From contig JAULSR010000006.1 in assembly GCA_030512295.1 (NCBI GenBank), positions 1,488,001 through 1,552,000 on the forward strand: a stretch of DNA of 64,000 nucleotides. The letters run 5' to 3'. The notes beneath the pieces were generated by a model. The model saw only the letters and a list, made by a program, of their open reading frames with translations, did no database searches and was not told the origin of the DNA. This DNA comes from Bombardia bombarda. Lineage: Eukaryota; Ascomycota; Sordariomycetes; Sordariales; Lasiosphaeriaceae. The number at the start of each line of letters is the position of its first letter. Position 1 is the stretch's first letter. A program made the position numbers and the translations under genes. Positions 30,801 to 44,040 of this stretch are shown here, one piece after another.

Positions 30801-33800
30801 GGCAGTAAGGTTTCAGAACTTGAGAAGTCTAAGTCTGTTCCGTCGATCGGCTTGGTGCGGATGATGCCGAGTGCTAGAGCAAACTTTTGGATTGACTGGA
30901 AGCCAGCTGCTCTCCTGAACACAAACAACTTACAGCAAGATACGAAAAGAGATTTCCAACAACAGACGAGATGAAAGTAGCCAAAACAAAACTATTTCCA
31001 TGTCTAGGGTTAGCTATTCATCTTTCAGTCTGCATGTCAGTGCCTTTTAAAAGTCTTTATTTATATCGGGGGTAAAAGTGAGCAGTCAGTAAATGGGGCA
31101 AAGGGAACTGACGTTGCAATCCAGTTTTATGTCAAAATGAGCCGAGAACTTGTCACTCATTTTCTATCACAAATAGGCCGGGGATCGTGTCGTTCGTTAT
31201 TATAGCTTGGTAGTGACACAGCCTAGAAGCGAGCTAGAGAGGAGTCCCAGGTAGTCTGACCGTATGTGGGTATTCAACCCGAAGTAGCTGTATATTGAGC
31301 TGTTAGTGGTTGTCAGTGGGATAGTTGTTGATGGGATAGTCGTTAGGAGGACGTCATTGCTGATAGAATTCTATATGGCCGCCTTCACACTTCGAGAGAG
31401 TTTCAAAGGCAGAACCTATCACTCGAAGAGTTAAAGTCCCGCAAGCCGCAATGGTCCCGTTCAAGACCACAGTGCCCGTCAAGATAGAGTAAGAATCACC
31501 CTAAAATTAATATGTCTCAATGGCTGGTTGAGGAATTCTTCATGTTGAGCTTGACAGCAGAGCCGAGCACGTCCGCCAGAATTGAATACATGGAGGGAGA
31601 ATAAAGGAATGTGACCGAGTTTCAGGAAGGAGCCCTGGATGTACTATGTCTATTTACTTTAAAAGTCGTGTGATTTATATTTGCTTTTATGGGAACTCTA
31701 CACATCATGAGATGACCAGTGCGGCGGTCATTTCGGAGGAGGTCATTGTTACGCGATCCAAATCCTAGCTTCGTTAGGTATATATCTTTCATAATATGGA
31801 AGCCTGGGCATGTATGGCGTCCTTCTGCAATACAACCATCTGGGACCCATTGGCCATCTCGCGTTCCATTATCTGACTTGACCCACACATCAAAGGCAGG
31901 TAGGTTGGCAGGTGATGGTAATTCTCAGTGCGAGAACAGATATCCTAATCCCATTTGAACTCGGTCAGCACTATTGATTAGCGCGTTCGGGGTATATAGG
32001 TAGTCGGATCCGCCGTTTTAATGTTTATGATGCGCTGTTCCAGTGGCAGTTTGGAGATTATTAAATTCAGAGTACATCTTTGCCTATGCGGTTGATTGTC
32101 TGGTGCAAACGACACTTGGATAACTGTTGTTAAACTTGTTTGTCGCACGTAGCTGATCGAAGTCGAAAGCTCGAAGGAGATATCCATCAAAATGCAGGTA
32201 ATATGCTGCGTTGTTGGGAAAACAGGTATGCATGTGTTCGCTTCAAGAAGATTTGTTGAGAGCTCTAACAGTTGCACAGAAGAGAAAGCTACGCCAGTCG
32301 TGTATTGGTGATGATAGTTTGGTAATGGTAGTTTGATGAGGATAGTTAGTGAGGATAGTTGGTGATGATAATCGATGATAGCACGTACGACCGAGCAGTG
32401 TTCTATCCAAGTAATAGATAAGACTGAGTTAGCGAGTGACGCCGACGTAGTTTGTTAACTTCCATCCTCTGCCCCTGTAAAAAAAAAGACTGGTGGTTGT
32501 GCCATCCCATACCCAATGCCCTCGCTCGCGGGGATACAGCCTCCACTCGCAGCACTGCTTATCAAGTTGGGCACTACAGGAAAATGCGTCTGTGGCCAAG
32601 CGGTAGGTTGTGTTCGCTCTCACAACTGCCCAACCTAGAGGTCACCGTTCCGCTTCCGGGACCTCGCGGCAGGCCGAAAAGCTCTCGAGTTCGAGTCGAC
32701 CTTCGGGCGGCCGAAAACTTGTCAGCTCGCCCGCCTGTCGTCGACGAGAAGATTAATTCGTAGAAAACCACCGGGTTTCGTAGCCGGCTACCCTTGCGTA
32801 CCCTCGCAGGGTTAGCCGGTGAGCTTTTGGTGTTTTTTTTTCCCACCAACGTCGATGGACCTGATAAGATTTGACCCGAGATTGATAGTGCGTGCATCTA
32901 GATCTAGGAGCAAGTAAGATGCATATGTATTTTCGTTTCTTTCTGCGCCTTGGTATATATTTCTTGGTCACTATTCGCGCCCCTGAAATAGCTTAAGAAG
33001 CTGCTATCCAATGATATAAAGCTCGGCACCTTGACGATCAAAACCTGTACCTGGACGATCCCGTCCCGCTATCACGGGAAGACCCACGCGGGATCGCGTA
33101 ATCTCACACAATCAAGGTGTCTTCTTACGGAGCAAGGTGAGCATCATTTGATCGACACATCTCACCGTCTAGCAACTGAGGCATGGAGAGGTAATTGAAT
33201 GCACGGCAATTTACGGCACTACAAACAAACTAGACCGCCGCGTCGGTGCCGGATGCCGACCACCTCACCCTCCATGGTTTTCGGCCGCCGAAATCTGGTA
33301 TGCAAAAAAGCCACATCAAAAACGCGGGGTCAAAACGGATGGATGTGCTGCTAATTATATACCAGAAGAGCCCCTGTCTGCACCACCACCCCCTTTCTTT
33401 ATATACACACGCCCGCTCCTAACGGACATCCACCTCGAATCGGCCTGATCTCACCCAACCCACTAACACTAATGGCGATAGCCATCATCTATGTGGCGTG
33501 CTGACAAGCCAGTTATTATCCACCCATTCATTCCCCTTGAAAATGCTGATTTGATGCCTCGCTGTAAAATGCAGAACAAGAAGATGCTGTTCCAAAAAAA
33601 TGACTCCACTTCCTCGATGGATGAGATGTGTGTGCTTGTCTGCCATGTTTCAATCCTCCCCACCTCTACCCCTTTTCCTTTTCCCCTCGAACCCGTACCC
33701 GAACCACACCACCCGATGCGACAATGCAAGGATGCAAGGTGGGTGGGCAGGCGGACGGGTGGGCGCGTGTCGTCAGTGCACAATCCACCCACAACCCGGT

Positions 33801-34292
33801 GTTTGTCGAATGCTTTTGCTTGCTTGCCCCGCTTGCTTGCTTGGCTTACGCGCGCGCCATGTCGCAAGACATCGCAATGACCTGATCTTGTGCCAGGCTG
33901 GCTGCATGCAGTGCAGTGGTGCAAGTACCAGGGGAAGCAATCTTGTCGTGTGCGATTCGTCGGAATAAACAGCAGTGGCGGTGCGTCTTGTCCACACTGT
34001 TGTGTGATGCGAATGTGATTGTGTGCGTGTCGAATGGATGAACAGGCAGGTGGTGGAACGAGATAATTCCTGAGCTGTCAAACAGCCCTAATAAGTGGTG
34101 GGGTGCGTGTTGATGTTGTTGTTAATGTTGTGCATGCTTGAATTGGCGTGCGCGCGCGCGGGAAACGTCGAACTTTGCATCGAGGTGGGCTGTTGGATCA
34201 TCTTCCATCTATGTTGTGAAACTTGGGGGGTCTTGGTTCTGCGCCCGCTCTTGGACGAGAGCACAGAACAAAATGACCGCTCATGTCCTCAA
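30801..34292. other. 3.5 kb without a recognised gene
   Basis: Small ORFs only, for example a minus-strand 88-aa frame (31622-31888, contains DGQWVPDGCIAEGRHTCPG) that I cannot assign. Scattered GGGATAGTT words occur at about 31318 and 32340. This is roughly where accessory-type sequence gives way to gene-bearing core sequence. Confidence 0.4.
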
Positions 34293-34544
34293 CTAGCGAG
34301 AGCTCCATCTCCAGCCGTTCGAGTTTTGCGATTGCTGGTGTCGTGAGACAGGGTGGTGATTCACGTCGCTGCGGTCGTGATCCATAGACGTCTTCTCGCT
34401 TGGTGACGGCGAGCGGCGCATGTACGAGGTGCCCGTCGGCGGGGAGGGCAGAGGGCTTGACTCGGGCGATCCTTGGCGGGTCTGGCGCCACGACGAGTAG
34501 ATTTGCTTGCACAAATGTGCCGACATGGTGTAGGTGGGCGACAT
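34293..34544 (-). CDS. Candidate small protein, 83 aa, unrecognised
   Basis: ATG at 34544 in a CACCATG-like context. The product starts MSPTYTMSAHLCKQIYSSWR and continues with SPESSPLPSPPTGTSY and RRSPSPSEKTS, a Ser/Pro-rich hydrophilic protein. Composition is more protein-like than in neighbouring ORFs, but I know no family and see no intron. Confidence 0.3.
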   Translation of the reverse strand: MSPTYTMSAHLCKQIYSSWRQTRQGSPESSPLPSPPTGTSYMRRSPSPSEKTSMDHDRSDVNHHPVSRHQQSQNSNGWRWSSR

Positions 34545-36549
34545 GGTGAGTTTGGATGAGTAAATGTCGTACGTAGCAAGTAGGTGAGCGACGTGTTGGT
34601 GTGTCTAAGTGAATCCGGGATCACAAAGTCTTGGCAGGGGACCAAAGGATTCAGGAACAGCAGAGAGCAGCAGAAAGAAGTTCTGGTGTTCCAAAGCAAA
34701 ATATCCAATTAATAAGTAAATGGCAGTAACAATTTCTAAGGGAAAAGATAGACAGCTAGACAGGACATAAGCAGCCTTTTAAACACAGAAGCAACCAGCA
34801 TGGCGGCATGGACACCCGACCATAATTATCGACTGACACACACCCCATCCATCCACCAAACCAGCCAGTGAGTGGCTCCCCAGCTGGCCCGCGCCGTGGT
34901 GCCTGAAAAGCACACCACCTTCGCTGGCGCCCGGTCGACTCACACGAGCAGCTCCGCCCCACCTGTCACCACCCCCATCAGCCAATCACCGCAATTATAT
35001 TTCCAACAACGTGGCTCGGTCACCGGCCCTCACCCACTGTGGCTTGTCGTTCTGGGCCGATTCAACACCCCAGAATTGGATCCGGAAGCTTGGCGATCGT
35101 GCCACTTTTGGACCCACCTCAATCTCTGGAGTTTGGTTTCCCCAATCACTTTTGCCGGGAATGGCCATTTTCCATTCATTCTGGCATCGGCATGCAAAAA
35201 GGGCGTGCTAAGGTGCAGGTGCTCAAATCAGCTTCCTTCATCAGCAAGAGTTCCGTGACTTTTTCACGTAGAGTCTCATCACGATCTGCGTCTTGCCTGC
35301 CTGCCGCCCCTCTCGGCCCTCGCTCTAAACTACCGAATGCCGTTCACCACCACCACCCACTTCCCACTTTATTCCTGCCTCACTTTGTAGCACAACCAGG
35401 TCCGGACCACGGCATGCGAACCCACCGACGGGCTGCTCTAACGGTCGGTACCTAGGTCGGGCTGGAGGGGTAGGGTTGTCTCGGATCGGTGGTCTGGCCC
35501 CCGCCATCCGCCCCTGAAAAAGGCATCCCGGGAATAACTTTATACCCTTGTGCATTACTTTAGCTGCTACACTACTACCTCCCTCGCTGTGTAAGTCAAG
35601 TATAAAGCTATCCAATGGGACGTCGAGGAGTGGGAGAAAGAAAAAAGACCGAACATTTCGGCCACGATTGTCTAAAAGCATCAAGGGAAATCGCCGAAAT
35701 ACACAAACTGCTGTTCTATCTTCCTACGGACTGATCCTGACGTTAATCTGCTTCAATGATGTCTTGACAAGCAACGATGGAGCAGGTTGTTGTTCATGTT
35801 CAAAGGTGACCAGCGGCCACTTGTTCAGTCTCTTTCCTGGTTGGGGCGCGCGCTGGCGGGGAAGAGGAAGGTAACCATCAAGGTGTCCATCGGCTGCTTG
35901 TGTGTGAGTGCATCACTGTCCCTTAGCTTCACAATCGCAAGTCACACCCTATGGTTTCATTTTGAGTTTGGAATATAGTTCATCCCATCAAGCGAGTTCA
36001 ACCCGTGATGGGCCCATCTGAAGCAGCCGACCTAGAATAGAGGCATCCACTCATCGCTTCGAGGCCCACCCAGCCTGTCAGCTGCGCACCGTCTCGAGAC
36101 AATAACCATGGTGCCAATATTCTAATTATAATATTATTAAACAGTAACTAAAGCTACGTCATCTAAATATTTACCCATCTTTTTGTACCATGAGAAATAT
36201 GTCGACATGAGGTTAAGTAAAAACACATCGACAAAACCCAATCGAGGTGCGACAGGCGACCAACGCCTGATTGAGTTCGTTCGGGTCCGTCAAAGAGCAA
36301 CGCCGATGAACCTTTTTGACAAAATTACTGTCTTCAAACTCTTCCAGTATTTTCGGCATCCACTGATTCGCTTCGTCAACAATGGGCCGCGTCAATGAGA
36401 ACCGAGCGCTCGGTTCAACATCCACTGTCCGGAGGACGGACCCTCGACGCCCGACATCTAAAAGTCAGCAAACAATAGCAAGTGTGTTGCTACACTCGTA
36501 ACGCTTCTAAAACATGTTTCGATCCATTTCCACCTCGCTGTGCAACCGC
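34545..36549. other. 2 kb without a recognised gene
   Basis: Several ORFs on both strands, none with supported content. One minus-strand frame (36213-36425, GTG start only) has a protein-like stretch (NQWMPKILEEFEDSNFVKKV) that could be a relic. Confidence 0.4.
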
Positions 36550-38878
36550 TCATCCATAAGGCAACTTCGATTCGCTCGATGTCCCCGGTGCCGTAGGCCT
36601 GACATCCTTGATGGGATGCAATAGCATAGTAGGTAAGCACGGTCGGCCGTGAATCTTCTCCCACTCGGCTCCACCAACTCCAGTGTCCTCATATCCCATC
36701 CAGTTGTTGTACAGCCGCTGCGGTGGATTGGCGCGGAAGTACCAAGTACTGCCCTGAAATCGACCTTCCTGGCCCCATCCCATAGCACTCCCGAAACTGC
36801 CGCTCTCACCCTTCGGGCCTCCATTGAACCACCGCGCCAGCTGAGCCCCTTTCCACGGCCGATCGAAGAACACGGGCATAGGGGCGTACACGGCTTTGAG
36901 ACCATGAAGTAGAGCAACCGTTGGAGCCACCATCTCTGAGCCAACATGGTTCCCACGCAGAGTCTCGGCGTGCATGATGTCGATGAGTCTTCTCGATATT
37001 CGCGACTGTGTGATGATGGCAGCTCTGCGAGGGATCTGTGTTCCCGAGAAGCCCTCATAACTGTAGCCCCATACCTGGTCACGCAGGATCCAGTTGCTGT
37101 TGTTGGGGTTGAACATCGGCGACAAAGTGATCAGGTCTGCATCTTCACCCACTCCCCACTCATAGTCGTCTTGCTTTGGTGTCGGCACTGGCGGTTTCGG
37201 TCCTATCGGGTGGCTGCCTGGCACGTTTGGAGCGCCCCAAATAGACTCATTCCCGGTGACTTGCTCGACGGTCGTGCGGAAGTCGGTAGGATATTCCCCG
37301 TGAAAGTCCGGGATATAGAACCTCTCGCTCCGCTCCCAGAGTCCCTTTCTTGGTTGCTTCCTCGCAAAGTCGGCTAACTTTGTGACGAAGTCGTAATGAT
37401 GGCCCATAAGTCGTGAGTCCAGCTCCCAGTTCCACACAAAGTCAAACTCTGGACGCTTTTCCATGAACATCTGGACCGACAGAAACTGGGCATTATGAAC
37501 CTGAACTGCCTTATTGTTCAGCTTGGGATACGTGGTCTTGACCGACTCATCATCCCAGAGAACGGTGATGCCCCAAAACTCTTGAGGAATCGCTTTCTGG
37601 ATGACTGTTTCATAGGTCGCGTCGTCCAACCAAATGCTGGACCCATCCTTGACATGGACAAGCAAAAAGACCTCATATTCTCCGCCTGTCCGGAGACTCA
37701 GTTCTGTAATGAGAGATCGAAGAACCTGCTTGTCATTGTCGGTATATTCTTTCCCGGTATACGAGCGAAGCAACAAAGCGGTTCGTTTCTCCTTCACGAG
37801 CATGGTAGCATTATCTGCTGACCGGTTTTGGTCATTCAAGACCATCTCTGATCTTGTTTTCTTTTGATGCCCTGCATGCCTTCTGAAGTATCGTCTTGTC
37901 GAGCGCAACGGATATTCTGCATCCTCTTTTGTGTCACCACCAGGCTCCAAGTCAAGTGGCTGGTTGTGAGAAGGCACGTCGGATACATTCAGCTCATATC
38001 CCAGCTTAAATCGTTCTTTGTTTCTGTCCAGGCACTCGATCTGAAGCTTTCCCCAGTCAAAATCCTCCCAATTGACTGCTGAATCGTCCTTGTACGCTCC
38101 AGTTATCTCTTCGTACCGGCCCAGCCGAGTTTCTCTCTCAAAGCAGACATTCTGGTCGATGCCCAAGACATCATAGCTCCCAAAACCGGGCTCTGGAAAG
38201 TCGCGAGGGCGACCCTTGAAAACAAGAATGTCATCAATGTTCGCGCCCTTTGGACCTCTGCACGCTGTGTAATTCGCATGCGTGGATCTCCAAGCCGGGC
38301 TGTTGTAGTTCGGATAGGGATTGAAGACGTAAGGTCGGCTGAAGCTGAAAGGCACGCTGTTGTTGGCCAAAGTAAGCGTGTTCTCGTCCGTCGGTATCCT
38401 ATTCTCCTTGTCGATAAGGTCCTCCAACGTTTTCTCATATATCGATCCTGCGCCGGGCTCACTGGTGAGATTAGGTGAGATTGAGCAAGCGCACCATTAG
38501 ATTGTAAGTTCATGCGTCTCACCTTTTAAGCGCATCGTATTCGTTCCGAAACGCAGTACGAAGGGTTTCCTTCAGACTGTTTTCCTTCTCTTTTGCCTCT
38601 CTTTCAAGGTTCTTCTCATTGTCGGCTTGTGCAGGTGGAATTTCCTGGAAACTCAGAGGTTTATCGAGCATAATCTCGTCATCAACAGAAACTCTCTGGC
38701 TCTTGTCCAGATTTGGAGAAGGCGTCTCGATGAAGTCGGCGTCGGCCCGAAAGGACAGTAATGTGCGATATCTCGGAGCTTTGAGAAGGAACCAATACAT
38801 CAGAATAACGACAACGGTAATAGGAAACACAGCTCTCTGTCGACCTAACCCTCGGCGGGGTTGAAACTTTGCCAGCAT
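36550..38878 (-). CDS. DUF3405 family type II membrane protein
   Basis: Two exons (38878-38523 and 38461-36550) join to 2268 nt, 755 aa; the intron is 61 nt with GTGAGA donor and CACCAG acceptor. I chose ATG 38878 because the longer frame upstream begins with TTG. Residues about 16-32 (VFPITVVVILMYWFLL) form a single N-terminal membrane anchor after a basic stretch, so type II topology is likely. A charged stem follows, then the DUF3405 domain with WNWELDSRLMGHHYDFV, RKGLWERSERFYIP and PTVALLHGLKAVYAPMP. The family is fungal, Golgi/secretory-type in architecture and glycosyltransferase-like by topology; enzymatic activity is not established. Frame intact. Confidence 0.85.
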
Positions 38879-41581
38879 GGCTGGTGAGGGGCAGCGAGTG
38901 CCAGTGACTGTGGTGAGCGGAGAGTGATATGTGGCGTGGGTCTTGAGCCAACAGTGGCTGCGAAGCTGGAACTTCAGAACAACCGATATACACAAAAACA
39001 GACAAGATGTCAAGGAGAGGAGGCCGAAGAAAGCGTCGAAGCGTCTCGTCGAACCAGTCTTGGCAGCCTTCTTTCCTTGCAGAAAGGGGCTGCGGCGTGA
39101 TTATCGACAGTCGGAATACATACAAGCAAAGTTGAGCAGAGCAGACCAGCTTAGGTTCAACTCAAACAAAGAAGGAGAGTAGGCAGCAGTCAGGGCATCA
39201 AGGGTAGACGGGTGTCCCGCAGGCGAGACATCGATGGCACGTTGCCTATCTGTCAGGCCGTAGGTGAGGTAGGTCGGTACAAACTCGGAGGGGGGCAACC
39301 TCGAGTGACGGGAAGTCGCACAGGTCAAATGAAAAGACTGCAAGTACAAATTGAAGTCGCAAATTAGGTGGAAGGAGTTAGAAAGGCCGCGTACGCAGTT
39401 ACCGACCTGACATCAGACGAAAAAACTCAAAATTTGGACGAGAACCGGTGTAAAAGACAAGACAGAAGGGACTAGCTAGCGGCAAGAGGCCGTAATGGAT
39501 TCATGCTGTGATTCATAGCTCCCACCCAGAAGGAAAGCGCGATCCGGAGCTCGGCTCATACATAACAGGGCAGGAGGGGCCATGATGAGGAATTCCGTTC
39601 CCGTCGGGAAGCCACGATCCAATGCTGCTACATGCGGATGTAGGAACCCGCCGAAGGCCTACCGTAGCTGCCACGAGCATCATTAATCTGCCCCTGTGGC
39701 AAGAGGGAACAAGCTTATTAATGCTACCATGGCTGGCTTCACAAGAGCGATTGGCTGAGAATACAAGAGACGTCACGGAGGGAGGTGCATCCTTCAAGTC
39801 GTGCTGTCCTTGAGAAAGATATTGCCGGAACCTGCCCATTTAGTCTGGTGCCAAAGCATTAATTTTAGTGCGACCAGTGTCGGAGCGATCGAGTCCTTAC
39901 CTGCTGAGAAAGGTGTCCTTGCAAGTCAAAGTTACAATCTCTGACATTTTGTAATAGACGGAAGCCCGGAAAGAAAGTGTATTGTCCATTTCTGCAAATG
40001 ATTGTGTAGGTAGGTATCGTTAGTAGAATGAGCTGGGGAAGGATGACTTCTCTTTCCTCAATATCCAAACCCCTGAAAATTCCATGACCTCTCTCCACAT
40101 ATGCATGCTGTGGCCCAGACCGGTGGAAATGGTGTGTGACATAAGACCTCCAAGTCAAGCAGGTACACCCGCACTCTGCGCGTACGGTAGTACCCGATTG
40201 GGAATCCACGGCCAATGACAGTTCAGCAACGCGCGACAGCCCGCCCGAGTCGCCCTCTCGTGTAAGACAATCAGTCAGACACTGCGAAAGTGACAGACAG
40301 AACACTGAAAGAGACCATGGATGAAATCCCAAAAGAATAGGGGTTTGAGCCATTGTAAATATGCAGAGAAATTATCCACGAATATGCTTCGAGAAAAGGA
40401 TGACTTTCGACCCTCGATCCAGCAGGTAGAGCAGGAGCCGCTACTTACGGATTGTCATCGAGTGGGATGCAATGACAATGGCGCGAGAGTGGACACTACC
40501 TATCGTCCTCCACTGTAACACGTGGTGAACGGCAGCTGTGGGTGAGTGGCACTACTGGCTACATCCCTGTCACAGCTGAAACGAAACAACATGGACACAA
40601 AAAGCAATGTGGTGGTCGATCTCGCTAGAGTGCGATCGATCCGGTACTAACCAGTATTAAATCTGCAATTGCCAAACTGCCGCTGACCAGATCCCCCCCA
40701 GCGAAGTTAATTACAACATCTTATATCAGCCTGACCCTGTCACCCATCAAACATCCCTTCATCTGTCAACACATCAATCACCAATCCGCTACACCCCGCA
40801 AAGTGCTGCGAGACCTCAGCAACCCGTCAACTCCGTGAGCCGAAATACCGAATGCACAGACACGCCGCCTCTCACTAAGATAACAAGATGACACCAACAA
40901 GACATGTCATTCTCACGTATCGCAGCAAAACCTCTCAGAATTTTTCGCTACATCGTGTATCATTGTACCCAGGTAGCACAGCCAAGCTGCCGTTTGCCAC
41001 GTACCTCCTGCAACAACCCCCAACGCAATCACAACCTGCTCCCGGTCCCCCAAGTCCTCCATAATCATCCCGTACCTCGCCCCTTTCCCGCCTTCCAGTC
41101 CCAAGCCCGTTTGCTCTCAAGACTCCTGACCCATAATAAGTATATATATTGGTGTGTCGAAATAATATGCCCTCGTCCAACAATAAGTCAGATGCAAGGT
41201 GCCGTCAACATTGGTCGCGACAAACGAAATGGACAAAAAAAGCCTGATGCAACAAAAAGTCCAGCCAAATAATGGGTATCTGAAAGCAAAATACAGTAAA
41301 CCGGAATAATAAAAAGAAAAGAGATTAATGTTGTCGTGATTTTTCCCAATCCATGGGGTTCCCGTGAAGTAAAAACATAATATCCAGCCGTCCAAACGTT
41401 TATATAGACGTATTAAAAGGAGACGTATTAAAGGGAGACGTTCTCGTTGGTTGTGTTTGTCGATCCGAATATAATAATAGTGAAAATAGTGGCAGTGGTG
41501 ATTATAAGCGAAAATATAACGATAGTGGTGCTTTCCTCAGTTCGGAGGCGTTGTTCTGCCCTTTCAAATGATGACAGGACC
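38879..41581. other. Intergenic between DUF3405 and LIM genes
   Basis: Holds the promoter of the DUF3405 gene (right of 38878) and the 3' flank of the LIM gene. I see no further gene; the ORFs present are short and unsupported. Confidence 0.5.
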
Positions 41582-44040
41582 TCACATCATTCCCAGTCTT
41601 GTCATGCGCTTCTCCATTCGTGGTCGTGGGCCCAGCCTACCCCCAGACGGCAAGCCGAATCCGCCGCTCCTGGGCTGCCCAGGAAGCCCCCCCTGTGGTC
41701 CAAGGTTCGAGCCTGGCGGTCCTTTGCGAGGCCCACCAAACGGCTGCTGCACACGCTTCCATGCATCTTTCTCGCAATAAGACTTCCCGTTGACATCAAA
41801 GTACCCGTCTTTCAGCACCATGTTGCAATCACCGCACCTGAAGCAACCGACATGATGCTTCTTGGCCGATTCGTCTTCCAGATACTGGCCCTCGATGCCG
41901 TTATCACAGCTGCCGCAAAGGCTGCCATTCAGCTCATGGTAATGTCGATGACAGTACGGCCGATCGGTGAGGACATAGAATGTCGACGAAGAGAAGGGCT
42001 CTTGGCAAGTCGAGCAAACAAAGCAAGCCTTGTGGTATCGCCCAGTGAGGCGACCGTCGGCGCTTGAGATGGACTTGCCCGTGATAGGTAAGCCGCAGGC
42101 TTTACAGTCACCACGGGACGACTGAACTGGGGCATCTTGAGGCCGAGAACGGGAGCCTGAGCGGACTGTGGAGGGTGCAGGGTCCGCAGCCTGTGGCCTG
42201 GATCGCAATCCGTCTCTATCTCGATCTGGAGATCCATTCGACCCATTCGACCGTAGAGATGGGCCTGTTCTTGGTGGAGGCGCCTGGGAAGCTAGTACTT
42301 GGGGAGGGGCCATCTGGTATTGAGGCATCTGAGAAGGAGGCGCCTGGGAAGGAGGCGCTTGATATTGAGGCATTTGTGAAGGGGGCGTTTGGTATGATGG
42401 CGCCTGGTATGGGGAGGCAAGAGATGAAAATGTCTGCGAAGGCGCCGGCGAAACTGGAGATACATCCCGGGCAGTACTCTGCGTGGGGTCGTCTCTGAAT
42501 GACGTATCAAGTACTGGCGATGCCAACGGAGACGTGCCAAGTGTAGGGCGCGTACTGAGTTTCGTAGGGTCAATTCGTGGATCATAGCCTCCCCTTGGTG
42601 GTCGCGGTCTACCAGCTAACGGCGATGGCCTAATTGTCCTGTCCTTGGGAGGCATCTGGATGACAGTTACCGGCAACTTGACAGATGGCGATCTCATTGC
42701 TGGCGATTTTGGGATCTGGTCTATCGTCAATTGGAGATTCGACATTAGAACGTCAAGACTCGGCGTATCAGATATCTTTCTTTCGGATCTCGGTGGCGAG
42801 GACCTCGGCGGACTAGTACGGGAGCTCGCCTGGCTTGGGCGACGGTCAGACTGGGTAACGCCCGATCCGCTGGAGGATGAAGACTCAGAAGGTGCGTGGT
42901 ACGGATTTCCAATACCGAACTCTTCAGCAAAGTTAATGGCTGGCACGGCGGGAGCGCCCTCTCGCGCGGCAGCAGTTGTGGGTCGAATTAAACTCGTCCG
43001 TGGCGGAGGTGGCCGAGAGGTATCCGGCCCTCTGCTTGGTCTTCGAGTCCTGTCACTCGTCATTGGGCTCTGCTCGTCCATATCATACATATCTGATGGA
43101 CGGCGCAGCCTATCGGGGCGAGGACCGGGGGCGGATGGGGTGCGCAGTGGAGGCTCAATCATGTCGCTTGGGCGAGGGAAGGTCTCGGAGCGATTCAACG
43201 GAGCACGCGTCTCCACAGTGAGGTCCGGCCTCACTCGTTCCGGAGGACCAAAGCCTCCATATCCGTTCTTCCTGGGGGCTTTCGGGGCCTTGGCGCTAGG
43301 GAAGCTACTACTCATGGTCGATAGCGACGAGCCGGGGCGATCGTATGGTGCTTCGTTAAATGAACGCCCGGGAGCAGAAGGCCGTCGACTCGAATCAAAT
43401 GGCCCGGGGGCGATCGTATTCATGCGCTGCAGTATACTTGGCGCCTGCTTCTTCGGGCTGTTCGCAGGATACAGCGAGTCTTCGTACCCATCACCATCCC
43501 CAAACCCTCCATAGCCGCCAGGCCTTCTCGACTGCTGCGGTGGTGGCGAATCATTCGCGATCTGTGTAGCAAAATACTCGTCCGTCTTCTCGGCGCCAAG
43601 TTCTCCATTAGGCGTCTTTGGCGATATACTTTGCGATCCGCTCGAAAGACTCACTGGTGTTAGTTGGCCCTGTCCCGTATAGGAACGATCTGAACCATCG
43701 TCAGCAGTGGCTCCGTCAGATGGTCGGAGAAGATGGCGCGCACTGGCCGCGGAAGTGTCCACTTGAGGGGGCATGCGAGATTGTTTGTCTGTCGGTTGGG
43801 CGCCAAAAGGATTAAATCTATTAAATAATGAAGCGGCGGGCAGCGGCGGCTCTGCTAAGAAAATGTGAGCAAAGACTCGATCAAAGGGGGTAGGTTGGAG
43901 TAGAATATTGACATACGCTCAGCAGCTGGAGCTCCCGAACAAAGATGGTCACCCATCAGTGAGATCTCGACTTCCAGACCACATTGCGAGCATTTTATCG
44001 TCGGCATGAAGCTCGACTCTCTCGGCGGCCGGACTGCCAT
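41582..44040 (-). CDS. LIM-domain protein, paxillin-like (Pxl1-type)
   Basis: Exon 1 44040-43917, exon 2 43854-41582, intron 62 nt (GTATGT...TTCTTAG); 798 aa. The N-terminus carries CSQCGLEVEISLMGDHLC, an isolated zinc-binding-like cluster. About 550 residues of Pro/Ser-rich, disordered sequence follow (QAPPSQ/PQYQ repeats, many SPP and RRPS motifs). Near the C-terminus are two LIM domains: LIM1 from CKACGLPITGK (about residues 625-685, CxxC...HxxC, CxxC...CxxH) and LIM2 from CGSCDNGIEG (about 688-745). The tail is Gly/Pro-rich and basic. In yeasts paxillin-like LIM proteins act at the contractile ring and polarised growth sites with actin and Rho signalling; a septation or polarity role is inferred here. 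Confidence 0.85.

Noticed and set aside
32580..32755. tRNA-like stretch (GTGGCCAAGCGGTAGG and later GAGTTCGAGTC)
   Set aside because: The acceptor and T-stem halves do not pair, and the anticodon stem would leave an 8-nt loop.
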